IMG/VR virus record: IMGVR_UViG_3300031951_009668
Location: 1 to 31,917 of that record
From: a virus
Direction: 5' to 3' (one strand)
DNA: 31,917 nt
Shown here: one piece after another, positions 7,660 to 15,806 of the stretch
Layout: every line of letters starts with the position of its first letter
Numbering within the stretch: position 1 is the stretch's first letter
Position numbers and translations under genes: made by a program
The notes under the pieces: model-generated
The model's input: the letters and a program-made list of their open reading frames with translations, nothing else
Told to the model about the DNA's origin: nothing
Databases searched by the model: none

Positions 7660-8049
7660 ATGGCAAATTTTGATGTAAAAATACAACACCCAAAAAGAGT
7701 AGAAAAAAAATGGGGATATGAATTGTGGATACATAATGATAAAGATTATTGTGGAAAGTTATTAGTGTTCAATAATAGTGGTGATAAATTTTCAATGCAC
7801 TATCATATGATTAAAGATGAAACGTGGTATGTACAAGAAGGAGCATTTCAGTTTGATTGGCTAGATACTGAAAATGGTGAAAGACTTTACACACAAATCC
7901 AAAAAGGTGATGTGATTGAAATTAAAAAAGGATTACCACATCAACTAACCGCATTAACTGATGGAGCAACTATCTTTGAAGTTAGTACACAACACTTTGA
8001 TGAAGATAGTTATAGAATTTACCGAAACCAACCAAGTGATTTAGAATAA
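7660..8049 (+). CDS. Cupin protein, sugar-phosphate isomerase C-domain-like
   Basis: The 129-residue protein is a single cupin barrel. Metal ligands of motif 1 are visible as H47-x-H49 and E54 in HYHMIKDETWYVQEG, and motif 2 has H94 in GDVIEIKKGLPHQL. The spacing and the end IFEVSTQHFDEDSYRI resemble the cupin half of type II phosphomannose isomerase/GDP-mannose pyrophosphorylase. An isolated domain of this kind could modify a sugar phosphate or simply bind one; the reaction is not determined. It lies 2 nt after thyA. Confidence 0.7.
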   Translation: MANFDVKIQHPKRVEKKWGYELWIHNDKDYCGKLLVFNNSGDKFSMHYHMIKDETWYVQEGAFQFDWLDTENGERLYTQIQKGDVIEIKKGLPHQLTALTDGATIFEVSTQHFDEDSYRIYRNQPSDLE

Positions 8050-8237
8050 TGACAAAGATAACAAAATATTTGAGAAATTTAGAAGAACTAAAAAAAGAAT
8101 TGGAAGAAAATCCTGAAAACATAAAATACTATATAGGTTATATGGGATTTAATTCTGAAGATGACCGTTCAATAGATTTCATAAACGAAAAAATAAAAGA
8201 ATATAAAAATAAACAAAATGAAAGTACAAAAAATTAA
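8049..8237 (+). CDS. Small charged protein, 62 aa
   Basis: This lysine- and glutamate-rich protein looks helical at both ends, with a short YYIGYMGF stretch between. It was not recognised. The start overlaps the cupin stop (TAATG) and the end overlaps the next gene by 20 nt, which supports it as a coupled member of the operon. Confidence 0.5.
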   Translation: MTKITKYLRNLEELKKELEENPENIKYYIGYMGFNSEDDRSIDFINEKIKEYKNKQNESTKN

Positions 8238-8793
8238 AGAATCTATTATAAGCACAGATGATTATAATGAATACAAATCTTTAATATCTAACCTAGATGG
8301 ATTTGTATTTAATGGTGCCGATGTTGGTATAGATAAAAGAATTATTACAATTCGTTTGGGTAATAAAGAAGATGAATTAAATTTGATTAATCCTAAAATA
8401 TTACAAGTTTCTGATAAACCATTGGTTTACTTTGAAAAAGATAGTATTAAAAAGAATAAAGTTAGAAAAACAATTCGTTATCCTTGGATTGTTTTACAAA
8501 CTGATAATTTAGGAAAAGTTGAATTCAAAGCAGAAAAAACTGATTGGAAAAACGCTGATGAGTTTTTTGGTGATGTTGGGTTGTTAGAGTGTGTTTTAGT
8601 ACAAAGAGCAATAGATGCAATTGATGGTATTGATATTACACACCCATCAAGATCTTATTCAGAAACTATTGTAAAGGATAAAGAACCTGGACGCAACGAA
8701 AGAGTTATGTTGCAGGGACCAAATGGTGAGATGGAATTTGTTAAGAGTAAAAAGATTGATTCCTATCTCGAAAAGGGTTGGCAATTAATCTAA
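8218..8793 (+). CDS. Peptide-deformylase-like protein with a lost active site
   Basis: The 191-residue protein aligns by motif order with peptide deformylase. NGADVGIDKRI (32-42) is in the place of motif 1 (GLAAPQVG), and INPKIL (57-62) matches the INP segment. VYFEKDS (70-76) occupies the EGCLS position without its Cys. QRAIDAIDG (129-137) stands exactly where QHExDHLxG should be. The two metal-binding His and the catalytic Glu are therefore replaced by Arg, Ala and Ala, so deformylase activity is not expected. A short C-terminal module after residue 160 (ending YLEKGWQLI) is like tails found on other phage proteins. It may act as a binding protein, for instance at the ribosome exit; this is inference. 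Confidence 0.65.
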   Translation: MKVQKIKESIISTDDYNEYKSLISNLDGFVFNGADVGIDKRIITIRLGNKEDELNLINPKILQVSDKPLVYFEKDSIKKNKVRKTIRYPWIVLQTDNLGKVEFKAEKTDWKNADEFFGDVGLLECVLVQRAIDAIDGIDITHPSRSYSETIVKDKEPGRNERVMLQGPNGEMEFVKSKKIDSYLEKGWQLI

Positions 8794-8804
8794 ACTCTAA
8801 AAAA

Positions 8805-9044
8805 ATGGCAAGATTTATATTTATCACTACCAACGAAGAAAATAGAGAAGCTTCTAAAATTGAGTTTACTGTTCCTGATGATTTGGATATTTGGGAGTAT
8901 AAAAGAATATGTATGAGAATGGCAGGGGCAATGGGTTATACAAATATATCTATTAAGAAGGCTTTTGGGCACGAATATAAAAGAGAATTAGATTACGAAT
9001 TAACACAAAACCTACAAGCCTTATATTCAGGCTCCTATGTATAA
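8805..9044 (+). CDS. Hypothetical small protein, 79 aa
   Basis: The ATG at 8805 (MARFIFITTNEENREASK) is preferred over an in-frame TTG at 8778, which would overlap the previous gene. The product has an N-terminal beta strand, a proline turn (FTVPDDLDIWEYKRI) and a helix. No family was recognised. The end overlaps the next start by 8 nt. Confidence 0.55.
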   Translation: MARFIFITTNEENREASKIEFTVPDDLDIWEYKRICMRMAGAMGYTNISIKKAFGHEYKRELDYELTQNLQALYSGSYV

Positions 9045-9291
9045 TATGGAAGCAAAAACAATAGCAGAAATACTAACACATCAGCAAGAAAATATACTTG
9101 CACTTAAAATTACTTTGGATTCTCTTATTGAAGAATTGAATGAATTGGAAGTAATTGATTATGGTAAGTTAGAAAAGAAAGTACAAAGAAGAATTAAAAA
9201 ACTTCACAATTTAGCAAAAAAAGCACAAAAAGAACATACAGAAATGGATATTCCATTTAACCTTTTTGGTAATCCAATTGCTGAGGCTTAA
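9037..9291 (+). CDS. Hypothetical coiled-coil protein
   Basis: This 84-residue protein is predominantly helical with heptad-like leucine/isoleucine spacing from about residue 10 to 65 and a lysine-rich second half. It ends in a proline/phenylalanine patch (IPFNLFGNPIAEA). The start is at 9037, overlapping the previous stop; an in-frame ATG at 9046 is an alternative. It is similar in style to small phage scaffold-like proteins, but no function was recognised. Confidence 0.55.
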   Translation: MYNMEAKTIAEILTHQQENILALKITLDSLIEELNELEVIDYGKLEKKVQRRIKKLHNLAKKAQKEHTEMDIPFNLFGNPIAEA

Positions 9292-9292
9292 A

Positions 9293-9324
9293 TTTGGAAT
9301 TATCAAAAAATTGTTGTATATTTG
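9293..9324 (+). promoter_or_regulatory. Bacteroidota-type -33/-7 promoter
   Basis: TTTGG (9293-9297), a 19-nt spacer and TATATTTG (9317-9324) match exactly. The ATG at 9343 follows after 18 nt. It should drive the membrane protein and gp55 genes, that is, host-polymerase expression of the late sigma factor. Confidence 0.75.
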
Positions 9325-9342
9325 TATAATAACTAAAAATTT

Positions 9343-9630
9343 ATGGATTATTTAATAGGTTTTTTATTAATAATATTATTACCAGCTTCAATAATATTCA
9401 ATATATTACTTCTTATCAGAGGTATTAATTTTGTAAAACAAAATGAACAATTAAAAGATGTAATTAATGTTTATGAAGATAAACAATTACAAACTCAAGA
9501 AAAATTAGAAACTATGTTGCAAATGATGAGAGATATTGATATTAGAGGTTCATTTGAATCAGATGACGAAGTTGGAGCTGTGTTCTCTGAATTAAAGAAC
9601 ACAATTGAAACTTACAAAAATGAAATCTAA
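9343..9630 (+). CDS. N-terminally anchored membrane protein
   Basis: The 95-residue product has one strong transmembrane segment at about residues 4-27 (GFLLIILLPASIIFNILLLI). An amphipathic, partly coiled-coil domain and an acidic segment around ESDDEVGAVF follow. The topology is N-terminal anchor with a soluble cytosolic domain. It was not recognised. It lies 2 nt before the gp55-like gene, in the same transcript. Confidence 0.6.
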   Translation: MDYLIGFLLIILLPASIIFNILLLIRGINFVKQNEQLKDVINVYEDKQLQTQEKLETMLQMMRDIDIRGSFESDDEVGAVFSELKNTIETYKNEI

Positions 9631-9632
9631 TC

Positions 9633-10355
9633 ATGCCAAGAAAAAAGAAAGACAGAGTTTATTTTACAATAGATACTGAAAAAGCAATTATTGAATATAA
9701 TAAAACAACCGATATAAAAATCAGAAATAAAATTTACGAAGAAAGTATAAAATATCCATTTGAGAAATTAGCAGAAAATATTCTTAATACTTTCAAATTT
9801 TCTTATTTTGATGTAAGTAAGGAAGATGTACAAATGGAAGTGGTATCTACACTAATTGAAAAAATACATATGTTCCAAGAAGGTAAGGGTAAAGCATTCT
9901 CTTATTTTTCTATTGTTGCTAAAAACCATTTGATTCTAAAAAATAATAGCAACTACAAACGTTTCAAAAAAACAGCACTACTTTCTGAAATGCCCGAAAG
10001 CTGGAATCCAGAAGATGATTTTAGAGAAGTAGAACAAGGAAATGAGTTTGTAGAATTCAAAGAATTAATGTTAAAATATTGGGACCAAAATTTGACAAGA
10101 GTTTTTACAAAGAAAAGAGATATTCAAATTGCAGATGCTGTTTTAGAATTATTCCGTAGAAGTAGGTATATAGAAAATTTTAATAAGAAACACCTATATT
10201 TACTAATCCGAGAAATGACAGATTGTAAGACTCACTACATTACAAAAGTGGTAAACGAAATGAAAAAACATCAGGTAAAGATGTTAAACGATTACTTAGA
10301 CCACGGAATGATTAAATCTCCAAATAACGATTTTTGGGAAGAAGAATATTTATAA
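9633..10355 (+). CDS. 55: T4 gp55-like late-transcription sigma factor
   Basis: The 240-residue protein carries the most recognisable stretch of gp55 homologues at about residues 87-105, EGKGKAFSYFSIVAKNHLI, the region-2-like core that contacts RNA polymerase and the promoter. The N-terminus (basic RKKKDR, then YFTIDTEKAIIEYN) and the C-terminal KKHQVKMLNDYL segment also fit. In T4, gp55 directs host RNA polymerase to TATAAATA late promoters together with gp33 and the gp45 clamp. This one is longer than T4 gp55 (185 aa). Its last codons contain an ATATTTATA element that probably serves the next gene. The family assignment is from memory of motifs, not from a search. Confidence 0.8.
   Translation: MPRKKKDRVYFTIDTEKAIIEYNKTTDIKIRNKIYEESIKYPFEKLAENILNTFKFSYFDVSKEDVQMEVVSTLIEKIHMFQEGKGKAFSYFSIVAKNHLILKNNSNYKRFKKTALLSEMPESWNPEDDFREVEQGNEFVEFKELMLKYWDQNLTRVFTKKRDIQIADAVLELFRRSRYIENFNKKHLYLLIREMTDCKTHYITKVVNEMKKHQVKMLNDYLDHGMIKSPNNDFWEEEYL
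10346..10354 (+). promoter_or_regulatory. Candidate late-promoter element ATATTTATA
   Basis: The exact motif overlaps the last codons and stop of the gp55-like gene and lies 19 nt before the ATG at 10374. Confidence 0.55.
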
Positions 10356-10373
10356 TCTATAAAGGATTATATT

Positions 10374-10739
10374 ATGACAGATTTAGCTTCAATGTTATTA
10401 CACAGCCGTACACAGGCTCACGTATTCCATTTAAGGGTATCTCCTAATGGATTAGCTCCGCATCTTGCTTTAGAAGGGTACTACGATGGTATTGTAGGGA
10501 TGATAGATGGTTTGGTAGAGGGTTATCAAGGAATGGCTGGTTTGATTGAATTCAAAGCAGTAAAAGGAATTGACAATGATGCATCTATTGAGAACATCAT
10601 CGCTTATTTTGAAGACCTGTTAAAATTTGTACAAACTAATAGAAAATCAGAAGAATTATCAGCTAGCTGGATTCAGAACGAAGTTGATAATGTTGAAAAA
10701 TTAATATATTCTACACTCTATAAGTTGAAAAATTTATAG
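10374..10739 (+). CDS. Phage ferritin-like / DUF5856-type protein
   Basis: The 121-residue all-helical protein has the pattern LLHSRTQAHVFHLRV, then ALEGYYDGIVGMIDGLVEGYQG, which is typical of the small Dps-like DUF5856 family found in many large phages. Histidines and acidic residues are spaced as in ferritin-like helical bundles, but I cannot confirm a ferroxidase site. It probably binds DNA, metal or another protein. It is preceded by a candidate late promoter and the leader TAAAGGATTATATT, so it is likely expressed late. Confidence 0.65.
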   Translation: MTDLASMLLHSRTQAHVFHLRVSPNGLAPHLALEGYYDGIVGMIDGLVEGYQGMAGLIEFKAVKGIDNDASIENIIAYFEDLLKFVQTNRKSEELSASWIQNEVDNVEKLIYSTLYKLKNL

Positions 10740-10766
10740 TAATTTTACTTAAAAAAGTTAGTAATT

Positions 10767-10803
10767 AATGGGTATCTAATATTTATGCTTAGATACCCAT
10801 TTT
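10767..10803 (+). terminator. Perfect 13-bp hairpin, probable terminator
   Basis: AATGGGTATCTAA (10767-10779) and TTAGATACCCATT (10789-10801) pair perfectly around the 9-nt loop TATTTATGC. Only four or five T follow, so termination is likely but not certain. The remaining intergenic stretch to 10910 shows a second copy of GTATCTAAT at 10805-10813 and no clear promoter. Confidence 0.55.
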
Positions 10804-10910
10804 AGTATCTAATTGTTTTGCTTTAGTACGTTATTTCCTATTTGTTCCGTTTATTGGTTTCCGCAAGTGTTATCTAACTTGTTATACTAACATAATAAGC
10901 TGATATACTC

Positions 10911-11567
10911 ATGCAATACATTAAATCTCAGGTTTTGAACTTAAAAGAGTTTTTGTTCAAAGCGTTTCTTACTGGTGTGCTTACCTTCATAGGTTTAGCA
11001 TTCCTGTTCCAAGTTTTTATGGTGTTCTTAACCTTCTCAGGTAATGAACAACTAATTGACAAAATTACACACGAACTAACAATTCGTTTTGATGGCAGGT
11101 TTTCCGATAATCCTGCGAACATTAATTACCAAGCCGAAGACCACATTTGGGTTGAAGGTGTAGACAACCAAGTTAAAATTGGTAAGCTAGCCGGCAATAG
11201 AAATTTGGCATTTGGTGTTAAAAATATCTTAGAGGAATTCCTTCAAGAAAAAGGATATGACCTAAATGAAAATGCACAATATAAATTAAAAGTTAATATT
11301 GTGTATTTGGATGTTCTATCTACAAAGACAAACATTTCAGTATTCCATAAAGGAGAAGAAGAAGTGGTTGTTCGTTTACAGGGAATACTTTACAAAGATG
11401 GCAAAAAAGAAAAAGAAGTTGTAGTTGAAGAATCTTCATCTGAAATATCAATGTCCACACTTATTGTAGACCAGGGTGGTAAATTCAATCAAACTTCATT
11501 ATCTAACGCACTTAAAAAAGCATCGGATAAGTTGATTACTAAGCTATTCGGTGGAAAAGCAAAATAA
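10911..11567 (+). CDS. Membrane-anchored CsgG-like envelope protein
   Basis: The 218-residue product has an N-terminal transmembrane segment at about residues 15-42 (KAFLTGVLTFIGLAFLF) without a lipobox. The exported domain carries FGVKNILEEFLQEKGY, which resembles the CsgG-family element in which a helix precedes the strand leading to family-specific beta sheet. It ends with KFNQTSLSNALKKASDKLI. That C-terminal helix closely parallels KFNQSTISISTKKALDIAC in the protein at 19476. The two are probably distant paralogues with a CsgG/TolB-like alpha-beta fold. CsgG itself forms an outer-membrane secretion pore for curli; pore formation here is not shown. Confidence 0.5.
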   Translation: MQYIKSQVLNLKEFLFKAFLTGVLTFIGLAFLFQVFMVFLTFSGNEQLIDKITHELTIRFDGRFSDNPANINYQAEDHIWVEGVDNQVKIGKLAGNRNLAFGVKNILEEFLQEKGYDLNENAQYKLKVNIVYLDVLSTKTNISVFHKGEEEVVVRLQGILYKDGKKEKEVVVEESSSEISMSTLIVDQGGKFNQTSLSNALKKASDKLITKLFGGKAK

Positions 11568-11568
11568 T

Positions 11569-13227
11569 ATGAAAAGAATATTAACCTTAGTAGCGGCAGT
11601 TTTAATAAGCTTTGCAGCAAAAGCTCAAATAATTGTCAACCAATCAGTTTCAGCAGGACCTTATAGAGTAGGGGATACAATCACTGTAACTTATACGGTA
11701 GATAAGGGAACAACTAAGCCACGTTATTTTTGGTTAAGATATGACTACAATAATAAGGCTTTAACTTATGTTTCCACAACCTTCTCACAGGGTAATCAAT
11801 CACAAACTTATTACACAAGTTGGAACAACTATAAGTTTACTGCAGCTGCAAACATCGCAGATACATCTTTATATGCACAATATGGCTCTACACCTTGGGG
11901 ATATGCTGTAAACAACGATTGGAATGTTGGACAGATTGCAGTTCAAAGAGTAGACCAAAGCGTAAATGGTGTAGTGGCAACTCAAAAGTATATTCTTAAA
12001 GACCAAAACACTTATGCTGGTATTTTTAAGTTAAACCTATCTTACGCAACTGATAGTGCTAGTGGAGCAAATATTCCATTCATTAGAACAACAGCTGGTC
12101 CAACAACAATAACTGGTGTAACTGGTAATACTTCTTATTTCAAAGTAAGAGTTCTATTCCCTTCTGGATATAACATTGGTGACCATAACGTTCAATTAAT
12201 GAGATTAAAAACCGATGGTACTGGTGATATAGATTGGTCACAACAACCTATTGCACAAAGAGCATTAGATGGTAGTGGTGAAGCAATATTTACATCAGGT
12301 ATCAGAGTTGGTGATAGTTTAGGCGTATTTGTAGCAAATGCATCATCTAAGACTTGGATGAATAATGTGGTGACTGTATCTGATGCATATAAATCATTCT
12401 TAGGTATTTCACAAACTGATTTAAGTGGTAACACTACTTACTTCACAAGACCAAACTTAGAAAAGAAAGTTGGTAATATTACTAAGAACGATGCCGTATT
12501 TACTGAAGCAGATGCATACTATTCATTTGCGCATGTAATGGGAGTTGATGTATCAGCAAACGCTTTCATTCCAACTTCTACCGCAACTTCTTGGAGATGG
12601 CATAGTGGTTTATTAAATCAAAGTTGGTTAGATGGTACTTCAAAATATAGAGTTTATGTGACACAACCTACACAAACTGTAGATGCTGTATTCGCATGGG
12701 GTGGTGACTTAGATTGGTCACATTCATCTCATCCTGATACAATCGCATCAAGAATAGCAGCTGGTATCTTTACTAATAAATCAAACGATTTAACAATTGG
12801 TGAAATTAAAACTATGGCTATGACATCTAATATGAGTAACTCTTATAATGAGTCTGTATTAGAAGAAGTTAAATTGGGTGTAGCATCTACAATACAAAAT
12901 GGTAAAGTAGTTCTTACCACAAACTTAACTAAAGAAGGTTTAGCAGGTTTGCAAGTTATTATGAACTACGATTCAACAAAATTAGATTTGGAAAATATCA
13001 TATTTGATTCTGGTTCAACTATCACAAACTTCTCAACAAAGGATAATGGTAGATTGACATTTGGTTCTATTGACCAACAAAAGACAGCTAGAATCAAAAC
13101 TGGTACTCCATATAAATTAATATTTAATCCAAAAGTTCCATTAAGCAACACTGCAGGTTTATTCTTCTTTGTGTTAGCCGATGCGGTAGATGCTAATGGA
13201 AAGAAAGTAGAACTTGTAATTGAATAA
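11569..13227 (+). CDS. Exported adhesin-like protein with dockerin-like and cohesin-like C-terminus
   Basis: The ATG at 11569 gives 552 residues beginning with a clear type I signal peptide (LVAAVLISFAAKA, cut before QIIVNQ). The N-terminal half is beta-rich, repetitive in Thr/Ser/Asn and resembles Ig-like surface domains. Around residue 300 lies NDAVFTEADAYYSFAHVMG, a degenerate EF-hand/dockerin half. The second half is WGGDLDWSHS. Residues about 430-552 form a cohesin-like beta sandwich (GLAGLQVIMNYDSTKLDL). The same order of dockerin-like halves and cohesin-like domain is found in the next gene, so the two share a homologous C-terminal half. It could be a host-surface protein or an appendage component. 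Confidence 0.6.
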   Translation: MKRILTLVAAVLISFAAKAQIIVNQSVSAGPYRVGDTITVTYTVDKGTTKPRYFWLRYDYNNKALTYVSTTFSQGNQSQTYYTSWNNYKFTAAANIADTSLYAQYGSTPWGYAVNNDWNVGQIAVQRVDQSVNGVVATQKYILKDQNTYAGIFKLNLSYATDSASGANIPFIRTTAGPTTITGVTGNTSYFKVRVLFPSGYNIGDHNVQLMRLKTDGTGDIDWSQQPIAQRALDGSGEAIFTSGIRVGDSLGVFVANASSKTWMNNVVTVSDAYKSFLGISQTDLSGNTTYFTRPNLEKKVGNITKNDAVFTEADAYYSFAHVMGVDVSANAFIPTSTATSWRWHSGLLNQSWLDGTSKYRVYVTQPTQTVDAVFAWGGDLDWSHSSHPDTIASRIAAGIFTNKSNDLTIGEIKTMAMTSNMSNSYNESVLEEVKLGVASTIQNGKVVLTTNLTKEGLAGLQVIMNYDSTKLDLENIIFDSGSTITNFSTKDNGRLTFGSIDQQKTARIKTGTPYKLIFNPKVPLSNTAGLFFFVLADAVDANGKKVELVIE

Positions 13228-15806
13228 TGAGAATATTATTAACACTATTATTATCTTTAATTGTATCTTTAGGGTTTGGTCAGCAGGTAAATGCACCAGA
13301 CCCTAAAGAGTTTACGGTAAACACATCTGCACAAAATGCAAGCGGTTTTAGTTTAAGTGGATTTAATTCTACTGATGTTTTACTATGTGCTATTGGTTTA
13401 CCTGTTGCTCCAACTGGAACTACGTTTTACATAACAACTACAACGGGTCTTACCGCATCCATTGGATATACTTTGACCGGTAATAAAACTCGTTTAACTT
13501 TTACGGGTACTCAAGCTAACATTAACAACGCATTAGCATCTCTAAAAGTAAACACAACAGGTACCGCAGGTAATGTTCAAATATCGGTATCTGCAACTGT
13601 AAACCCAACTGGATATTTTTATCTTCCAACAAATGGACACTTTTATAGACCAATATCAACCGGTGTGTTTTATTCACAATCTAAAATAAACGCAGCTGCA
13701 ACAACATTCAAAGGGCAAAGAGGGTATTTGGTAACTATAACTTCTTCAGATGAGGATTTATTTATTTTTAATAATGTACCACAATCTAACATATGGTTTG
13801 CATTAACGGATTCAATAACCGAAGGAACTTGGAGAATAGATGATGGACCTGAAAAAGGTACTATCGTAAGAATAGGTACAACAAATCAGCAAGGTGTTTA
13901 TAACAATTGGGCAGGTGGTGAACCAAATAACTGGGGTGGAAACGAAGATTATGCGGTAACTAAATGGGGTGGTTCTCAATGGAACGATTTGAATTCTAAC
14001 TATAATAATCCGTATGTAATTGAGTATGGAACATGGACAAATCCTGATGACCAAACTTTTACTGAATTCTACAATAATAGTGTTATTAATACAAATGGAC
14101 CTAACTTAAATTTGGTAGGTCAATTTAATTTTAACTTTGGTGGTAATATTGATGAAACTAAATTTTTAGGAACGATATTCAAAAGAAACAACTCCACATC
14201 GGCATGGACGGGAAATACATATAAAACATTAAATGGTTTAGGTAGAGTAACTCTTTCTGAACAATTAGATACTGCAAAACTATTTTCATCTGCAATATCA
14301 ATAGCAACCGCAAATGATATGACTGCATATAGTGAAACCGATATAGGTAAGATATACAAAATGACCATAACAGGTAATACAGGTGGTACAATTTGGGGAA
14401 CAAACATATACACAAACGATTCATATATTCCAAAAGCAGCTGTGCATGCTGGGGTAATAACTGCCGGACAAACAAAAGATGTTTACATTAAAATAGTTGA
14501 GGGATTAAATGATTATCCAGCATCAACACAAAATGGTGTAACATCAGATAGTTGGGGAGCATGGGGATTGAGTTATCAATTTGTAAACGAACCATCATCC
14601 TACAAAGCAACCATAACAACTGGACAAGCAGAATTTTCTTATGTTAATATTTCAAATGGTGTTACAACTCTTTATATTGATTTAACTAGATTTGGAAGTA
14701 CACAACCATCAACAATATCTAAAGTTAAAATATTGGATTGTTATGATGGGCCTGTAACATATCAACAAACATCTGCATATTGGGCACATTATGTTGTTCC
14801 ATCAACACTTACAAAAGTTACCGATGGAACTTCGGCATTTAATTCATCAATAAGAAATGCTGGAAATAATAATTGGGCTTTTATGTCTAATATTTCTTTT
14901 GCACAAAATGGTACTTACAAACAACATAAATTCCAATTTCAAAATTATGATTCAGTACAACTTAAAACACTTTACAATAGTATAGTTACTGTATCGGATG
15001 TTTATTTAGCATTTAAGGAATTGGCAGAAGCTGGTGGTATATTTGGTGGTGGTAGTGGAACGCAATTCACTTATGGTATGCAATTCAAAAATGCGGATAT
15101 TGATGATAATGGTGTATTCAATGAAGCGGATTGTTTTAGATTATTACAAAACTTAACAGGTGCTAAAAACTTAGTGGATAACTACACATTGGATAATACA
15201 ATGAAAATAGTTTTAGATTCAACTTATGCAACTATTGGTAAATCTAATTGGAAAGATTTTCCATCTTATTTAGGTAAAGAGTATGGATTCAGTTTATTGG
15301 ATGGTAAAATAAATTACACATACAATTTAGCAGTAACTTGGAAAGGTGATGTAAACTTATCACACTCAGCAACTCCACCTTCAAATGGTATAACAACAAT
15401 GTCAGCAAACTTTGGTGAAAGAAGTATGAGTGTAAATGGTGAACCAACTGCATATATTATCTCGCAAATAGTTGGAGATAGTTTAATTGCAACTATTAAA
15501 TTCAATCCAAATATAAATTCTATTGTTGGTACTCAATTCCAAATAAATTATGATAACTCTTTAATTACGTTATCTTCAACAAAATACAAAACAACAGGCT
15601 CACCTATAAACTTCGCAAATGATAGAGGAACATTTATTAATTTAGGTTCTCTTAATACTGGTGGTGAATTATTAGATGGTACTACCGAATATCAACTTAC
15701 GTTCAAATTAAAACAACAATTGGATAACTCTTTAGGTTTGGTTTCTATTGCTGGAAACGAAGCGGTAAATAAAGATGGTAAAACTATTAAAATAAGAATA
15801 CAATAA
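13227..15806 (+). CDS. Large exported C-type lectin protein with dockerin-like and cohesin-like domains
   Basis: The 859-residue product has a signal peptide (LLLSLIVSLGFGQ) and an Ig/cadherin-like beta domain at about residues 30-127. A C-type lectin-like domain follows at about 130-268. The lectin domain shows the calcium/sugar motifs EPN (232-234, GGEPNNWGGNEDY) and WND (252-254), and the spacing expected before them; EPN is the triplet usually linked to mannose-type sugars. A long beta-rich middle follows. A clear calcium loop D-I-D-D-N-G-x5-D with its helix (ADCFRLLQNLTG) comes next, then WKGDVNLSHS, then a cohesin-like sandwich at about 735-859. The gene overlaps both neighbours by TAATG junctions. 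Confidence 0.75.
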   Translation: MRILLTLLLSLIVSLGFGQQVNAPDPKEFTVNTSAQNASGFSLSGFNSTDVLLCAIGLPVAPTGTTFYITTTTGLTASIGYTLTGNKTRLTFTGTQANINNALASLKVNTTGTAGNVQISVSATVNPTGYFYLPTNGHFYRPISTGVFYSQSKINAAATTFKGQRGYLVTITSSDEDLFIFNNVPQSNIWFALTDSITEGTWRIDDGPEKGTIVRIGTTNQQGVYNNWAGGEPNNWGGNEDYAVTKWGGSQWNDLNSNYNNPYVIEYGTWTNPDDQTFTEFYNNSVINTNGPNLNLVGQFNFNFGGNIDETKFLGTIFKRNNSTSAWTGNTYKTLNGLGRVTLSEQLDTAKLFSSAISIATANDMTAYSETDIGKIYKMTITGNTGGTIWGTNIYTNDSYIPKAAVHAGVITAGQTKDVYIKIVEGLNDYPASTQNGVTSDSWGAWGLSYQFVNEPSSYKATITTGQAEFSYVNISNGVTTLYIDLTRFGSTQPSTISKVKILDCYDGPVTYQQTSAYWAHYVVPSTLTKVTDGTSAFNSSIRNAGNNNWAFMSNISFAQNGTYKQHKFQFQNYDSVQLKTLYNSIVTVSDVYLAFKELAEAGGIFGGGSGTQFTYGMQFKNADIDDNGVFNEADCFRLLQNLTGAKNLVDNYTLDNTMKIVLDSTYATIGKSNWKDFPSYLGKEYGFSLLDGKINYTYNLAVTWKGDVNLSHSATPPSNGITTMSANFGERSMSVNGEPTAYIISQIVGDSLIATIKFNPNINSIVGTQFQINYDNSLITLSSTKYKTTGSPINFANDRGTFINLGSLNTGGELLDGTTEYQLTFKLKQQLDNSLGLVSIAGNEAVNKDGKTIKIRIQ

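Noticed and set aside
13227-15806. Diversity-generating retroelement acting on the C-type lectin domain
   Set aside because: No reverse transcriptase, template repeat or adenine-biased variable repeat is visible in the window, and the lectin domain is internal, not C-terminal.
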